Part shown: positions 1 to 8,812 of the stretch, piece after piece
Numbering within the stretch: the stretch's first letter is position 1
How the letters are laid out: each line of letters starts with the position of its first letter
Source of the DNA: Pseudogemmobacter sp044142105
GTDB lineage: Bacteria > Pseudomonadota > Alphaproteobacteria > Rhodobacterales > Rhodobacteraceae
Assembly: GCF_044142105.1 (NCBI RefSeq)
Contig: NZ_JBGTYM010000001.1
Coordinates: 868,001 to 932,000 of the forward strand
Length of the DNA stretch: 64,000 bases
Direction of reading: 5' to 3'
Translations under genes and position numbers: made by a program
The notes under the pieces: generated by a model
Databases searched by the model: none
What the model was told of the DNA's origin: nothing
Seen by the model: the letters and a program-made list of their open reading frames with translations, nothing else

Positions 1-606
1 CAGCATGCCGGCGGCGATCAGCCGGTCGGCAAGCTCGAGCTGTTCCGGGGTGACATTGCCGTCGCGCTTCGCGGTGATCTTGGTGACGCGGCCCTTCATG
101 TAGCCGTCGATGCGGCCACCGGCCAGGACGGTCACGTCGATGGTCTGGCCCAGAAGCGCGGGATCCGCCAGGACGCGGGCGCGCAAATCGCCGGCTGCAT
201 CCTTGGAAATCATCGCGACGACGTCCTTTTCCGGCATGTCGGCAGTGTCGATCCCCTTGGCAGCCAGCGCGGCCACGAAGGATTTGCCCAGAACCTTGCC
301 ATATCCGATGGTGGTGACCTTGGTCATCTCGTCGCGGTTGCCATTGCCCTTGGGGTCAAGCACGGCGGCGTCCAGCGTGACAGGAAAGCTGAGCTTGGCC
401 TGCACGAAGGCCGAGCTGCCGTCGCGCAAGATGATGAAAAGCATCAGCGCCAGGATCGAGAGGCTGAGCGCGATGGCGACAAGCCCGTAGAGACGGAACC
501 GTCTTTCCACCGCGTTGCGGCGCTTCATCTCGGGCGAGGCGGTCAGGATGGACCGCTTCGTGACCGTGCGCAGGGGGGCTGCGCCTGCTGACGAAAGATC
601 GGTCAT
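1..606 (-). CDS. pstA: Phosphate ABC transporter permease PstA, 5' part only
   Basis: Inner-membrane permease of the high-affinity phosphate importer, the partner of PstC. The minus-strand frame is open from an ATG at 606 to the window edge, so only about 200 N-terminal residues are present and the core permease domain lies outside. Visible are a basic cytoplasmic N-terminus (MTDLSSAGAAPLRTVTKR), one hydrophobic segment near residues 40-60 (LVAIALSLSILALMLFII) and a long hydrophilic, presumably periplasmic, stretch. The extended N-terminal region before the permease domain matches the long PstA form of alphaproteobacteria. The start overlaps the pstC stop by 4 nt (ATGA), a sign of translational coupling. 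The assignment rests on this position and layout as well as sequence; family confidence is high. Confidence 0.85.
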   Translation of the reverse strand, partial: MTDLSSAGAAPLRTVTKRSILTASPEMKRRNAVERRFRLYGLVAIALSLSILALMLFIILRDGSSAFVQAKLSFPVTLDAAVLDPKGNGNRDEMTKVTTIGYGKVLGKSFVAALAAKGIDTADMPEKDVVAMISKDAAGDLRARVLADPALLGQTIDVTVLAGGRIDGYMKGRVTKITAKRDGNVTPEQLELADRLIAAGML

Positions 607-2063
607 TCGTATTGCTCCCGGTATTTGCGCACGATCCACAGCGCCAGGATGTTCAGCGCTAGCGTGATGACGAAAAGGGTGATGCCAAGAGCGAAGGCCA
701 CCAGCGTCTCGGGGCTGGCGAAATCGGTGTCGCCGGTCAGCTGGCCCACGATCTTCACCGTCATCGTTGTCATGGCCTCGAAGGGATTGAGGCTGAGCTT
801 GGCGGCGGCGCCTGCGCCCATGGTCACGATCATGGTTTCGCCGATGGCGCGCGAGGCGGCCATAAGCACCGCGCCCATGATGCCCGGCAGCGCGGCGGGC
901 AGGATCACCTGCTTGATGGTTTCGGCGCGGGTGGCACCGATGCCGTAGCTGCCATCGCGCAGCGATTGCGGCACCGAGTTGATGATGTCATCTGACAGGG
1001 AGGAGATGAAAGGAATGTTCAGGATCCCGATCACGATCCCCGCCGTCATCACCGAAGAGCCGGAATTTCCAAGACCCAGGGGCTGGGCGAAGTAATCGCG
1101 CAGGAAGGGGCCGACGGTGACAAGCGCGAAAAGGCCGAAGACCACGGTCGGGATGCCGGCAATGACCTCGATCAGCGGCTTGATCCAGGCGCGGACGCGC
1201 TTTGAGGCATATTCGGCCAGGTAGATCGCGGCGAAAAGACCCAGTGGCACCGCGACGATCATCGAAATGACGGTGATGTACAGCGTGCCCCACAGGAGCG
1301 GCAGGAAGCCAAGCTCCGAGCCGCCGCGGAAGTTCGGGCTCCAGGTCAGGCCGAAGAAGAACTCGCTGAGCGGATACTGCCGGAAGAAGTTCACGCTTTC
1401 CGAGAAGAGCGACCAGACGATCCCGACCGTGGTCAGGATGGCGATGGTCGAGGCCAGCATCAGCAGGCCCATCAGCGCCGCTTCCACCCGGTTGCGAGCC
1501 CAGAAATCGGGCTTGGTCCAGGCGAGCGCCAGGCCAAGGCCGATCACGCCCGCTCCGATCACGATCACGGCGCGCCAGAAGGAGACGGTCTTGGTGATCT
1601 CGCGATATTCCTGCGCGGCGGCGAGGACATCCTTGTTGACATCCGAGCCCAGCGCGACGCCGACCGAGGCCAGCTTGCCGCGCACATCGGTGAATTCGGT
1701 CCGCAGCATGGCCGCTTCCTGCTCGGTCATCTTGCCGCCCGCGACGGCGGCATCCAGCCCCCCGGCCAGGCGGCGCACATCGGCCATGGTCAGCTCCAGC
1801 GCGGCCGGGTCACTGACCATCGCCGCAGGCAGCGTATCGGTCACGTCGCGCTGCACGAGGATCGGCTGCACGATGACCCAGAGGATCAGAAGAAGCATGG
1901 CCGGGATCAGCGCCATCAGCGCGGCGTGCCAGCCGTAATAGCCCGGCAGCGAATGCAGGAGCCTGGGGTTGCGCCCGGACAGCAGCAGCGCGCGCTGCCG
2001 CCCCAGGACGAAGCCTGCAGCCGAAAGGGCCAGCAGTACAAGAATGACAAGGAGGACCGTCAT
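603..2063 (-). CDS. pstC: Phosphate ABC transporter permease PstC
   Basis: Membrane subunit that forms the phosphate translocation path with PstA. It is 486 aa, the long alphaproteobacterial form. There are transmembrane segments at about residues 1-20 and 48-68, then a soluble region with a possible coiled coil (about 80-160), further membrane segments, and the permease domain from about 230. The permease loop GIGATRAETIKQVILPAALP (about residue 375) is the EAA-like motif that contacts the ATPase PstB. Its stop overlaps the pstA start. No pstS precedes it: the upstream neighbour is rbsK, 126 bp away, and that gap carries a phased Pho-box-like array. The phosphate-binding protein must therefore be encoded elsewhere. 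Confidence 0.93.
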   Translation of the reverse strand: MTVLLVILVLLALSAAGFVLGRQRALLLSGRNPRLLHSLPGYYGWHAALMALIPAMLLLILWVIVQPILVQRDVTDTLPAAMVSDPAALELTMADVRRLAGGLDAAVAGGKMTEQEAAMLRTEFTDVRGKLASVGVALGSDVNKDVLAAAQEYREITKTVSFWRAVIVIGAGVIGLGLALAWTKPDFWARNRVEAALMGLLMLASTIAILTTVGIVWSLFSESVNFFRQYPLSEFFFGLTWSPNFRGGSELGFLPLLWGTLYITVISMIVAVPLGLFAAIYLAEYASKRVRAWIKPLIEVIAGIPTVVFGLFALVTVGPFLRDYFAQPLGLGNSGSSVMTAGIVIGILNIPFISSLSDDIINSVPQSLRDGSYGIGATRAETIKQVILPAALPGIMGAVLMAASRAIGETMIVTMGAGAAAKLSLNPFEAMTTMTVKIVGQLTGDTDFASPETLVAFALGITLFVITLALNILALWIVRKYREQYE

Positions 2064-2113
2064 GGCACCATCCGCTTTCGGGGTTTCAGGAGCCCGATTC
2101 CCGGGCCCGTCCG

Positions 2114-2162
2114 TTCTGCGGTGGTTCTGCTGCGGTTCTGTAACTCTTGTGTGACAATTCTA
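2114..2162 (-). promoter_or_regulatory. Candidate Pho box array upstream of pstC
   Basis: Read on the plus strand, the pentamers TTCTG, TTCTG, TTCTG, TTGTG and TTCTA start at 2114, 2125, 2136, 2147 and 2158, exactly 11 bp apart. On the minus strand, in the direction of pstC, this gives TTGTCAC-ACAA-GAGTTAC at 2157-2140. That resembles the PhoB consensus of two 7-mers (CTGTCAT/C) separated by 4 bp. PhoB is known to bind such 11-bp direct repeats. No convincing -10 hexamer was seen. The location next to a pst operon supports the reading. Confidence 0.6.
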
Positions 2163-2189
2163 TAAAAATCGGGCGGCAGCGCGCCGGCG

Positions 2190-3113
2190 TCACTGCCGCG
2201 CCAGAAGCGCGTCGATCTCGGCCCGGGACGGCATCGAGGGCGCGGTGCCGGGCCTGGTGACGCTGATCCCGGCGGTGGCGCAGCCGAAGCGGACCGCCTC
2301 CACCACGTCACGGCCTTCCGACAGGGCGACGGCGAAGCCGCCGTTGAAGGCATCGCCCGCGCCCGTGGTTTCCACCACCGGCCCGGCGCTGATCACCGGC
2401 ACATGGACTGAACGGGTCTTGTCGCGGTACAGCGCACCATTGCTGCCCAGGGTGATGATCACCGCGCCGACGCCGCGCGCCAGAAGCGCATCCGCCGCCG
2501 CTTCGGCCTCGGCCAGGGTGGTGACCGGCAGGCCGGTCAGACCCTCGGCCTCGGATTCATTGGGGGTCAGGTAGTCGCACAGCGCCAGGAGCGCATCATC
2601 CAGCGCCGCCGCCGGGGCTGGGTTGAGGATCGTCGTCACCCCGGCCGCGCGCGCGATCTTCAGCCCGGCCCGCGCCGCTTCGATCGGCTGTTCCAGCTGG
2701 GTGACAAAGACCGAGGCGCCGCGGATCAGATCGGCCCGCTCCTCCAGATCCTGCGCCGAGATCCGCGCGGCAGCGCCGGGCGAGACGATGATGGCATTGT
2801 TGCCGGTGGCCTCTTCCAGAAAGATGAAAGCGGCCCCGGTATAGCTTTCGCCATCTTCGCTCACTTCGGGCCGCACCCCCGCCTTTTCCCAGGTCGAACG
2901 CGCGATGGCAGCGAAATCGTCCTTGCCCAGACGGGTGATGAAATGGGTCCGCCCCCCCGCCATGGCGGCGGCGACCGACTGGTTCGAGCCCTTGCCACCC
3001 GGCCCCAGCACGAAGCTGCGCCCAAGGATGGTCTCGCCCATCTTCGGCATGCGCTCGGCGCGATAGGCGGTGTCGGCGACGAAGATGCCGAGGATCACGA
3101 TGGGTTTGGTCAT
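2190..3113 (-). CDS. rbsK: Ribokinase (PfkB family)
   Basis: ATP-dependent sugar kinase, expected to phosphorylate ribose or a similar sugar in the cytoplasm. It is 307 aa, the normal length. The substrate-side signature GPGGKGSNQSVAAAMAGG lies near residues 36-53 and the catalytic anion-hole motif TTGAGDAFNGGF near 250, with the catalytic Asp in GAGD. The start is supported by AGGAAAG upstream. It is the last gene of a minus-strand unit, ABC ATPase then fucU/rbsD then rbsK, with only 14 bp from fucU/rbsD. The unit diverges from the binding-protein gene at 5008 across a CTAACATGTTAG operator. PfkB kinases cannot be assigned to one sugar by eye; ribose is the default. Confidence 0.88.
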   Translation of the reverse strand: MTKPIVILGIFVADTAYRAERMPKMGETILGRSFVLGPGGKGSNQSVAAAMAGGRTHFITRLGKDDFAAIARSTWEKAGVRPEVSEDGESYTGAAFIFLEEATGNNAIIVSPGAAARISAQDLEERADLIRGASVFVTQLEQPIEAARAGLKIARAAGVTTILNPAPAAALDDALLALCDYLTPNESEAEGLTGLPVTTLAEAEAAADALLARGVGAVIITLGSNGALYRDKTRSVHVPVISAGPVVETTGAGDAFNGGFAVALSEGRDVVEAVRFGCATAGISVTRPGTAPSMPSRAEIDALLARQ

Positions 3114-3127
3114 GTTGGTCTTTCCTG

Positions 3128-3580
3128 TCAGGCTTCGGGCGGGATCACGCCCTTGCGGAACATGAAACAGCCGTAGAAGCGACGCTCGCCGGTCTGGATC
3201 ACCGCATAGGCCTGTCGCGCCATGTCGTAAAAGGCAAATCGCTCGATCGAGACCATCCTGCGCGGCTTGCCCTCGGCGCGGTCGATCGCGGCCTGCACCT
3301 CGGCCTGCACCGGCGGCACCTCCTCCGGCGCGCCCACCACTTCCATGCGCCCCGCGAAATCCTCGACGAACGTGTCCAGCGGCAGCACCGAAAGGATGGC
3401 CTCCACCGCTTCGGCGCAGGTCAGGTTCTCCATGCGCAGAAGCTTTCTCGTCACCGTGGCCCGCGCCACGGAATCCGAGGGGAAATTGGTATCCGCCACG
3501 ATCAGCACATCGCCATGGCCCATGGCGCGCAGGCAGGCCAGAACCTCGGCATTCAGCCGGTTGTCTATTCCCTTGAGCAT
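3128..3580 (-). CDS. RbsD/FucU family sugar mutarotase
   Basis: Interconverts sugar anomers so that kinases or dehydrogenases receive the right form; decameric and cytoplasmic in known members. It is 150 aa. The N-terminal motif LRAMGHGDVLIVADTNFP (about residues 17-34) is of the FucU (L-fucose mutarotase) type MGHGD..V.AD.NFP rather than the RbsD type. The catalytic His is in MGHGD. A strong ribosome-binding site (GGGAGGGGG) precedes the ATG. It lies between the ABC ATPase and ribokinase genes, which ties it to sugar import. A deoxysugar or aldopentose substrate is possible, but sequence alone cannot choose. Confidence 0.87.
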   Translation of the reverse strand: MLKGIDNRLNAEVLACLRAMGHGDVLIVADTNFPSDSVARATVTRKLLRMENLTCAEAVEAILSVLPLDTFVEDFAGRMEVVGAPEEVPPVQAEVQAAIDRAEGKPRRMVSIERFAFYDMARQAYAVIQTGERRFYGCFMFRKGVIPPEA

Positions 3581-3600
3581 CAGAAACCCCCTCCCTGCCC

Positions 3601-3650
3601 CTTCATCCTGGTCGAAATCCTGCGGGTCCGGGGGCAGAGCCCCCGGGGTC
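3601..3650. repeat. Intergenic hairpin element (dispersed repeat copy 1)
   Basis: Between the ABC ATPase and fucU/rbsD genes lies CTTCATCCTGGTCGAAAT followed by a perfect hairpin, CCGGGGGC-AGA-GCCCCCGG (3628-3646). The same layout, a CTTCxTCxTGG...AAA motif then a G/C-only hairpin, recurs at 20050-20100. Related arms without the strong hairpin are at 61353 and, inverted, at 9777. It may act as a processing or attenuation hairpin within the operon. No T-tract follows it on the minus strand. Confidence 0.5.
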
Positions 3651-3655
3651 AGCCC

Positions 3656-4711
<1,056 letters not shown>

Positions 4712-4785
4712 ATGATCCCTGCCCCCCATCCCTTGCCCCGACTGTAAGCCAGCGGCGAAAGCCCTGTCCAGCCCGGCTGAACATA

Positions 4786-4797
4786 CTAACATGTTAG
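4786..4797. promoter_or_regulatory. Operator palindrome CTAACATGTTAG, copy 1
   Basis: A perfect 12-bp palindrome between the divergent ATPase gene (start 4711) and binding-protein gene (start 5008). Identical copies sit at 7695-7706 and 16928-16939, the latter directly beside the local GntR/FCD regulator. The size and A/T-rich dyad fit known operators of the FadR/FCD subfamily. Inference: the binding site of the regulator at 16195-16914. Confidence 0.75.
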
Positions 4798-5007
4798 ATG
4801 CTTGACAGATATGCCGCGCCCCTGCGAAGCTGCGTTCAAGGACAGGGGACAGATGGGGAGGGGAGGCCCCGCATGCCGCTGGTTGCCGGGCTTCGGCGCA
4901 TGGATCGCCGCCCCCCGGCCCCCGCCCTGCCAGACCCAGACACGTCAACCACAACAGACCCGCCAGCCGCATCCGGCCAGGACGGGGGCCAATGGGAGGA
5001 AGTTGAA
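4798..5007 (+). other. 210-nt leader ahead of the binding-protein gene
   Basis: Stretch between the operator and the GTG start at 5008. The + frame stays open, but the encoded residues (Pro/Arg rich, low complexity) do not look like protein. TTGACA occurs at 4802-4807, but no matching -10 hexamer is present at the right distance. It ends in a strong ribosome-binding site at 4995-4999. Confidence 0.35.
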
Positions 5008-6627
5008 GTGAAAGTCGAACTCTACCGCTATGCCGCAAGCCTGAGCCGCCGCCGCTTCCTGAAAGGCGCGACGGCGCTGGGGGCTTTGGCCGCCGTGCCG
5101 CTGTCCGCCAACCGCGCGCTGGCGCAAGACGATATCCGCGCCCAGATCCTGGCCATTCCGGGCGTTGGCGCGGGCAGCCCGACGGATGCCGACTGGCAGA
5201 AGGTGGGTGAATTGTGCCTGGCCGCCACCAAGGCGAATGTGGCCGAGGGCGAATTCGCGGGGGTCGAGCTGACCTTCATGGGGCTCAACAACCAGAACCT
5301 GCACAACCTGCTGTTCCGCGGCTTCCTGAAGCCGTGGGAGACCTATACCGGCGCAAAGATCAACTGGATCGACCTGGCGCAAGCCGATTACAACGCGCGC
5401 CTGCAGCAGTCGATCGCGACCGGCACGGTCGATTTCGACATCATCGAAATGGGCGCGCCTTTCGAGGGCGACACGGCGGGCCGCGGCCTGCTGGACGAGA
5501 TGCCCGACTGGGTGGCAACACAGATCGACGATACCGACCTTGTGGGCTATCTGCAGCCGCCGGTCGGCACCTGGGATGGCAAGAAATACCGCGTCACCAT
5601 CGACGGCGACTGCCACACCTTCAGCTATCGCAAGGATTACTTCGGCGAGGGCGCGATCGGCGGGGCCGAGGTGCCGAAGACCTGGCAGCAGGTGAACGAA
5701 GTCTCCAAGGCGCTGAAGGGCCAGACCGACCCGCTGACCGGCCTGCCCGCCTATGGCTATCTTGACCCGCTGAAAGGCTGGGGCGGCTTCGGCTTCTACT
5801 TCGTGGCCAACCGGGCGACATCCTATGTCAAGATGCCAGACAACCGCGCCTGGCTGTTCGAGCCGGACACGATGAAGCCCATGGTCAACAACCCGGGCTG
5901 GGTGCAGGCCTTCCAGGACGTGATGGACCTGATCGCCGCCGGCGTCTACCCGCCCGACCAGATCAATGCCGACCCCGGCACCACCGCCTTCAGCCAGTTC
6001 CTGGCCGGCACCGGCTCGATGCTGATGTGGTGGGGCGATGTCGGATCCTCGGCCCGCACCTCGGACACGTCGGTCGTGGGCGATGTGGTCGGCTTCGGCA
6101 TCAACCCCGGCTCGGACCGGCGCTACAACCACACCGCCGCCGCCTGGGAAGAGACCGCGAACGAGGCACCGCTGATGGCCTATATCGGCTGGGGCGTCTA
6201 TGTGACCAGCCGCGTCTCGGGCGACGAGAAGAAGCGCAAGGCGGCCTGGTCGGCGGCAGCGCATCTGGGCGGCAAGGACCTGTCGCTGTGGACGGCGGCC
6301 TACCCGTCGGGCTTCCAGCCCTATCGCAACAGCCACTTCCAGTACGACGAATGGGAAGCGGCGGGCTATGACCGCGCCTTCATCGAGGATTATCTCGGCT
6401 CGAATCTCGACAGCTACAACCACCCCAATGCCGCGATCGAGCCGCGGATTCCGGGCATCTTCCAATATTACTCGGTGGCCGAGGACGAATTGGCCAAGGG
6501 CTATGCCGGGCAGTACAAATCGGCACAGGAGACGGCAGATGCCATCGCCGCCGCCTGGGAGAAGATCACCGATCAGATCGGCCGCGACAGCCAGATCAAG
6601 CTGTATAAGGCCAGCCTGGGGATGTGA
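5008..6627 (+). CDS. ABC transporter extracellular solute-binding protein (family 1), Tat-exported
   Basis: Periplasmic receptor of a carbohydrate importer. It is 539 aa, long for this class. The N-terminus has a twin-arginine signal, SLSRRRFLKGATALGALA, with probable cleavage after ANRALA, so it is likely exported folded. The mature part shows the usual solute-binding architecture (INWIDLAQADYNARLQQ; GTVDFDIIEMGAP). GTG 5008 is chosen because GGAGG at 4995-4999 is 8 nt upstream and the signal peptide begins there; the longer frame from 4798 is not protein-like. It diverges from its ATPase and is followed by a strong terminator at 6650. The permeases come 1.1 kb later, after an opposite-strand reductase gene. 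Confidence 0.9.
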   Translation: MKVELYRYAASLSRRRFLKGATALGALAAVPLSANRALAQDDIRAQILAIPGVGAGSPTDADWQKVGELCLAATKANVAEGEFAGVELTFMGLNNQNLHNLLFRGFLKPWETYTGAKINWIDLAQADYNARLQQSIATGTVDFDIIEMGAPFEGDTAGRGLLDEMPDWVATQIDDTDLVGYLQPPVGTWDGKKYRVTIDGDCHTFSYRKDYFGEGAIGGAEVPKTWQQVNEVSKALKGQTDPLTGLPAYGYLDPLKGWGGFGFYFVANRATSYVKMPDNRAWLFEPDTMKPMVNNPGWVQAFQDVMDLIAAGVYPPDQINADPGTTAFSQFLAGTGSMLMWWGDVGSSARTSDTSVVGDVVGFGINPGSDRRYNHTAAAWEETANEAPLMAYIGWGVYVTSRVSGDEKKRKAAWSAAAHLGGKDLSLWTAAYPSGFQPYRNSHFQYDEWEAAGYDRAFIEDYLGSNLDSYNHPNAAIEPRIPGIFQYYSVAEDELAKGYAGQYKSAQETADAIAAAWEKITDQIGRDSQIKLYKASLGM

Positions 6628-6649
6628 CCTCCGATCCCTGGCAGGCCGG

Positions 6650-6675
6650 AAGGGCGCGTCTCGGCGCGCCCTTTC
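6650..6675 (+). terminator. Rho-independent terminator after the binding-protein gene
   Basis: Perfect 9-bp stem AAGGGCGCG (6650-6658) / CGCGCCCTT (6665-6673) with a 6-nt loop, followed by TCCTATT. It lies between the + binding-protein gene and the convergent - reductase gene, so it may serve both. It separates the binding protein from the permeases, letting the receptor be made in excess. Confidence 0.8.
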
Positions 6676-7593
6676 CTATTGCATCGGTGGCAAGAGGCCC
6701 AGCAGCGACTGATGCGCCGCCGCCCCGGCCCGATTGCCTTCGGCCAAGGAAACCGGCGCGCCGTAAAAGGGCCGGGTGATGTCACCCGCGGCGAACAGAC
6801 CGGGAATGCTGGTGCGTTGCAGCATGTCCACCTTGAGGTGACGGCCGAAGGGGCCCTCGTCCAGCGCAGCGCCAAGTTCCGCCGCGAAAGGTACGGAAAG
6901 CTCGGGCCGCGTCGTCAGATACAGAACCGCACGCGGCACGCGCCGCCCGCCTTCCAGAACGACGGCGCGCAGCGCCCCGCCCGGCGCCTCGACCGCGACC
7001 ACGGGCTCAGGCTCCACTGCGATGCCACGGGCGGCCAGCATCTGCGCCACCTCCGGCGCAAGGTCCTGACCGTTGGCGAAAAGCACCATGTCGGCGGTCA
7101 GGTCGGTGACGATCTGGGCAATATGCAGGACGCCCGGATGGGTCAGCAGCACAGCGGTCGGAAGGTCGGCCGCCTCGAATCCATGGCAATAGGGACATTG
7201 CAGAACCGAATGGCCCCAGCCTTCGGCCAGTCCCGGCAGGTCGGGCAGGATGTCGCGCATGCCATGGGCCAGGATCACCCGCTTGGCCTGCCACACCCTA
7301 CCCTCCGCATCGGTCAGGGCAAACGCCCCCTCGCCTCCCGTGATCCCCGTGACTGCAAGATCGACGACCTGCACCGTGGGATAGCGCGCCAGATCGGCCC
7401 GTCCCGCCGCTACGATTTCGGCCGGGGCGCGATGGTCCAGCCCGATTACGCCATGGCCGTGGCTTGCAAAGCGGTTGCGGGTCAGACCGGTATCAAAGAC
7501 CACCGCCCGGCGCCGCGCCCGCCCCAGCATGAGGGCCGCGCTCAGCCCCGCGAAACTGCCGCCCACCACTGCCACATCGCAGCTGTTTTCCAT
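6676..7593 (-). CDS. Thioredoxin-reductase-like FAD/NAD(P) oxidoreductase
   Basis: Pyridine-nucleotide-disulfide oxidoreductase of the TrxB-like class, 305 aa. The FAD Rossmann motif VVGGSFAGLSAALMLGRAR is at about residues 10-28, the redox CxxC is in CPYCHGFE near 140, and the C-terminal FAD motif is GLFAAGDITRP. The NADPH loop, present in classic TrxB as GGGxSA, is poorly conserved here. The true electron acceptor is therefore uncertain. Annotated relatives are usually called NAD(P)/FAD-dependent oxidoreductases. It interrupts the sugar ABC genes on the opposite strand and has its own AT-rich upstream region. No thioredoxin gene is adjacent. Confidence 0.85.
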   Translation of the reverse strand: MENSCDVAVVGGSFAGLSAALMLGRARRRAVVFDTGLTRNRFASHGHGVIGLDHRAPAEIVAAGRADLARYPTVQVVDLAVTGITGGEGAFALTDAEGRVWQAKRVILAHGMRDILPDLPGLAEGWGHSVLQCPYCHGFEAADLPTAVLLTHPGVLHIAQIVTDLTADMVLFANGQDLAPEVAQMLAARGIAVEPEPVVAVEAPGGALRAVVLEGGRRVPRAVLYLTTRPELSVPFAAELGAALDEGPFGRHLKVDMLQRTSIPGLFAAGDITRPFYGAPVSLAEGNRAGAAAHQSLLGLLPPMQ

Positions 7594-7604
7594 CGTCGCA
7601 CCCC

Positions 7605-7640
7605 AATCATACTGTTATAATATATCATTTATGAGCGCGC
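7605..7640 (-). promoter_or_regulatory. AT-rich promoter/operator region of the reductase gene
   Basis: An unusually AT-rich island (around TGTTATAATATATCATTT) in an otherwise GC-rich window, directly upstream of the reductase start at 7593. Read on the minus strand, TCATA and TATGA bound the core as a weak inverted repeat. It is a likely promoter and possible regulator site. The hexamers cannot be assigned with confidence. Confidence 0.4.
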
Positions 7641-7694
7641 AGCAGAAAAGGCAAGCGCGCGAAGGATTTCCCTAGATAGGCTGAAGCGCGGTTG

Positions 7695-7706
7695 CTAACA
7701 TGTTAG
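7695..7706. promoter_or_regulatory. Operator palindrome CTAACATGTTAG, copy 2
   Basis: Identical to copies 1 and 4. It lies immediately upstream of the permease operon; its own ATG (7700-7702) is one possible start codon of the first permease. Binding here would block initiation of transcription or translation of the permease genes. Confidence 0.75.
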
Positions 7707-7708
7707 TC

Positions 7709-8812
7709 ATGAGCGAAGGCGACCTTCTCCATGTCGTGACCAACGACAATATTTCCCCAGCCCGGCGGATGCTGGGCCAGGGGTTGATCTGGGGCTCGGC
7801 GGCGCTGCTGGCCGGGCTTGGCTGCGCGCAGATGCTCCAGGCCCTGGGCCAGCACGATTTCGGTTTCCAGAACTGGCGGCCCACGCTTTACGCCTACGTC
7901 CTGTGGTCGGTTTGCCTCTGCGCCGGTCAGGTGCTGATCCATGGCGAGCGCGGCAAGCGCACGCTCTTCGTGCTGCCCGCGGCGCTGTTCGTGGTCTCGC
8001 TGACGGTGTTCCCGCTTCTCTTCGGGCTGATGATCGCCTTTTCCAACTGGAACCTGTCGTCGCCCACGGGCCGCGTCTTCAACGGCACCGACAACCTGGT
8101 GCAGATGTGGCACGACCCGTTCTACTGGAACGCCCTTGGCAACATGGTCTGGTATCTGCTGGCGATCCTTGTCGAATATGCCATCGCCTTCGGCCTTGCC
8201 CTGCTGCTTGCGGGGCAGATCCGCGCGCGCAAGTTCTTTCGCGTCGCCTTCCTGCTGCCCCTGATGCTCTCGCCCGTCGCGGTGTCCTGGATGATCGGCA
8301 AGTCGATGCTGGAACCGCGCTTCGGCCCCCTTGCCCGGCTTGCCCGCGCCCTGGGATGGGAGAATCCGGCCTTTTTCGAGACCGCCTGGATGGCCAAGGC
8401 AACGATCATGATCCTCGACGCCTGGACCTTCATCCCCTTCATGATGATCATGCTTCTGGCGGGTTTGCAGGCGATCCCCAAAGAATTGCAGGAAGCGTCG
8501 CGCGTGGACGGCGCGACCGGGTGGAAAAGTTTCTGGGAGGTCACCTTCCCGCTGATGCTGCCGGTTTCGATCACCGCCGTGATGATCCGCATCATCTTCA
8601 AGCTGAAGCTCGCCGATATCGTGATCAACATCACCAGCGGCGGCCCCGGGGGCGCGACCGATACGGTCACCAGCTTCATCTTCCGGGAATATCGCGAGCG
8701 CTCGAATGTCGGTTACGGCACGATGCTGGCCATGGTCTATCTGGTGATCATCGTGATCCTGATGACCGTCTTGATGAAACTTGCCGACCGTTGGATGAGG
8801 CCGCGCCTGTGA
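7709..8812 (+). CDS. Sugar ABC transporter permease (MalF/UgpA type)
   Basis: First inner-membrane subunit of the sugar importer, 367 aa. Two extra N-terminal hydrophobic segments (about residues 20-45 and 55-72) precede the usual six of the permease core. The EAA loop EASRVDGATGWKSFWEVTFP (about residue 265) docks to the ATPase. ATG 7709 is preferred because the alternative ATG 7700 lies inside the operator; neither has a clear ribosome-binding site. It overlaps the second permease by 4 nt (GTGA). It should work with the ATPase at 3656-4711 and the binding protein at 5008-6627. Confidence 0.9.
   Translation: MSEGDLLHVVTNDNISPARRMLGQGLIWGSAALLAGLGCAQMLQALGQHDFGFQNWRPTLYAYVLWSVCLCAGQVLIHGERGKRTLFVLPAALFVVSLTVFPLLFGLMIAFSNWNLSSPTGRVFNGTDNLVQMWHDPFYWNALGNMVWYLLAILVEYAIAFGLALLLAGQIRARKFFRVAFLLPLMLSPVAVSWMIGKSMLEPRFGPLARLARALGWENPAFFETAWMAKATIMILDAWTFIPFMMIMLLAGLQAIPKELQEASRVDGATGWKSFWEVTFPLMLPVSITAVMIRIIFKLKLADIVINITSGGPGGATDTVTSFIFREYRERSNVGYGTMLAMVYLVIIVILMTVLMKLADRWMRPRL

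Noticed and set aside
4945..6465. 506-codon minus-strand open frame opposite the binding-protein gene
   Set aside because: Antisense shadow caused by high GC at third positions; residues are Gly/Ala/Arg/His rich with no recognisable domain, and the plus-strand gene has a signal peptide and ribosome-binding site.
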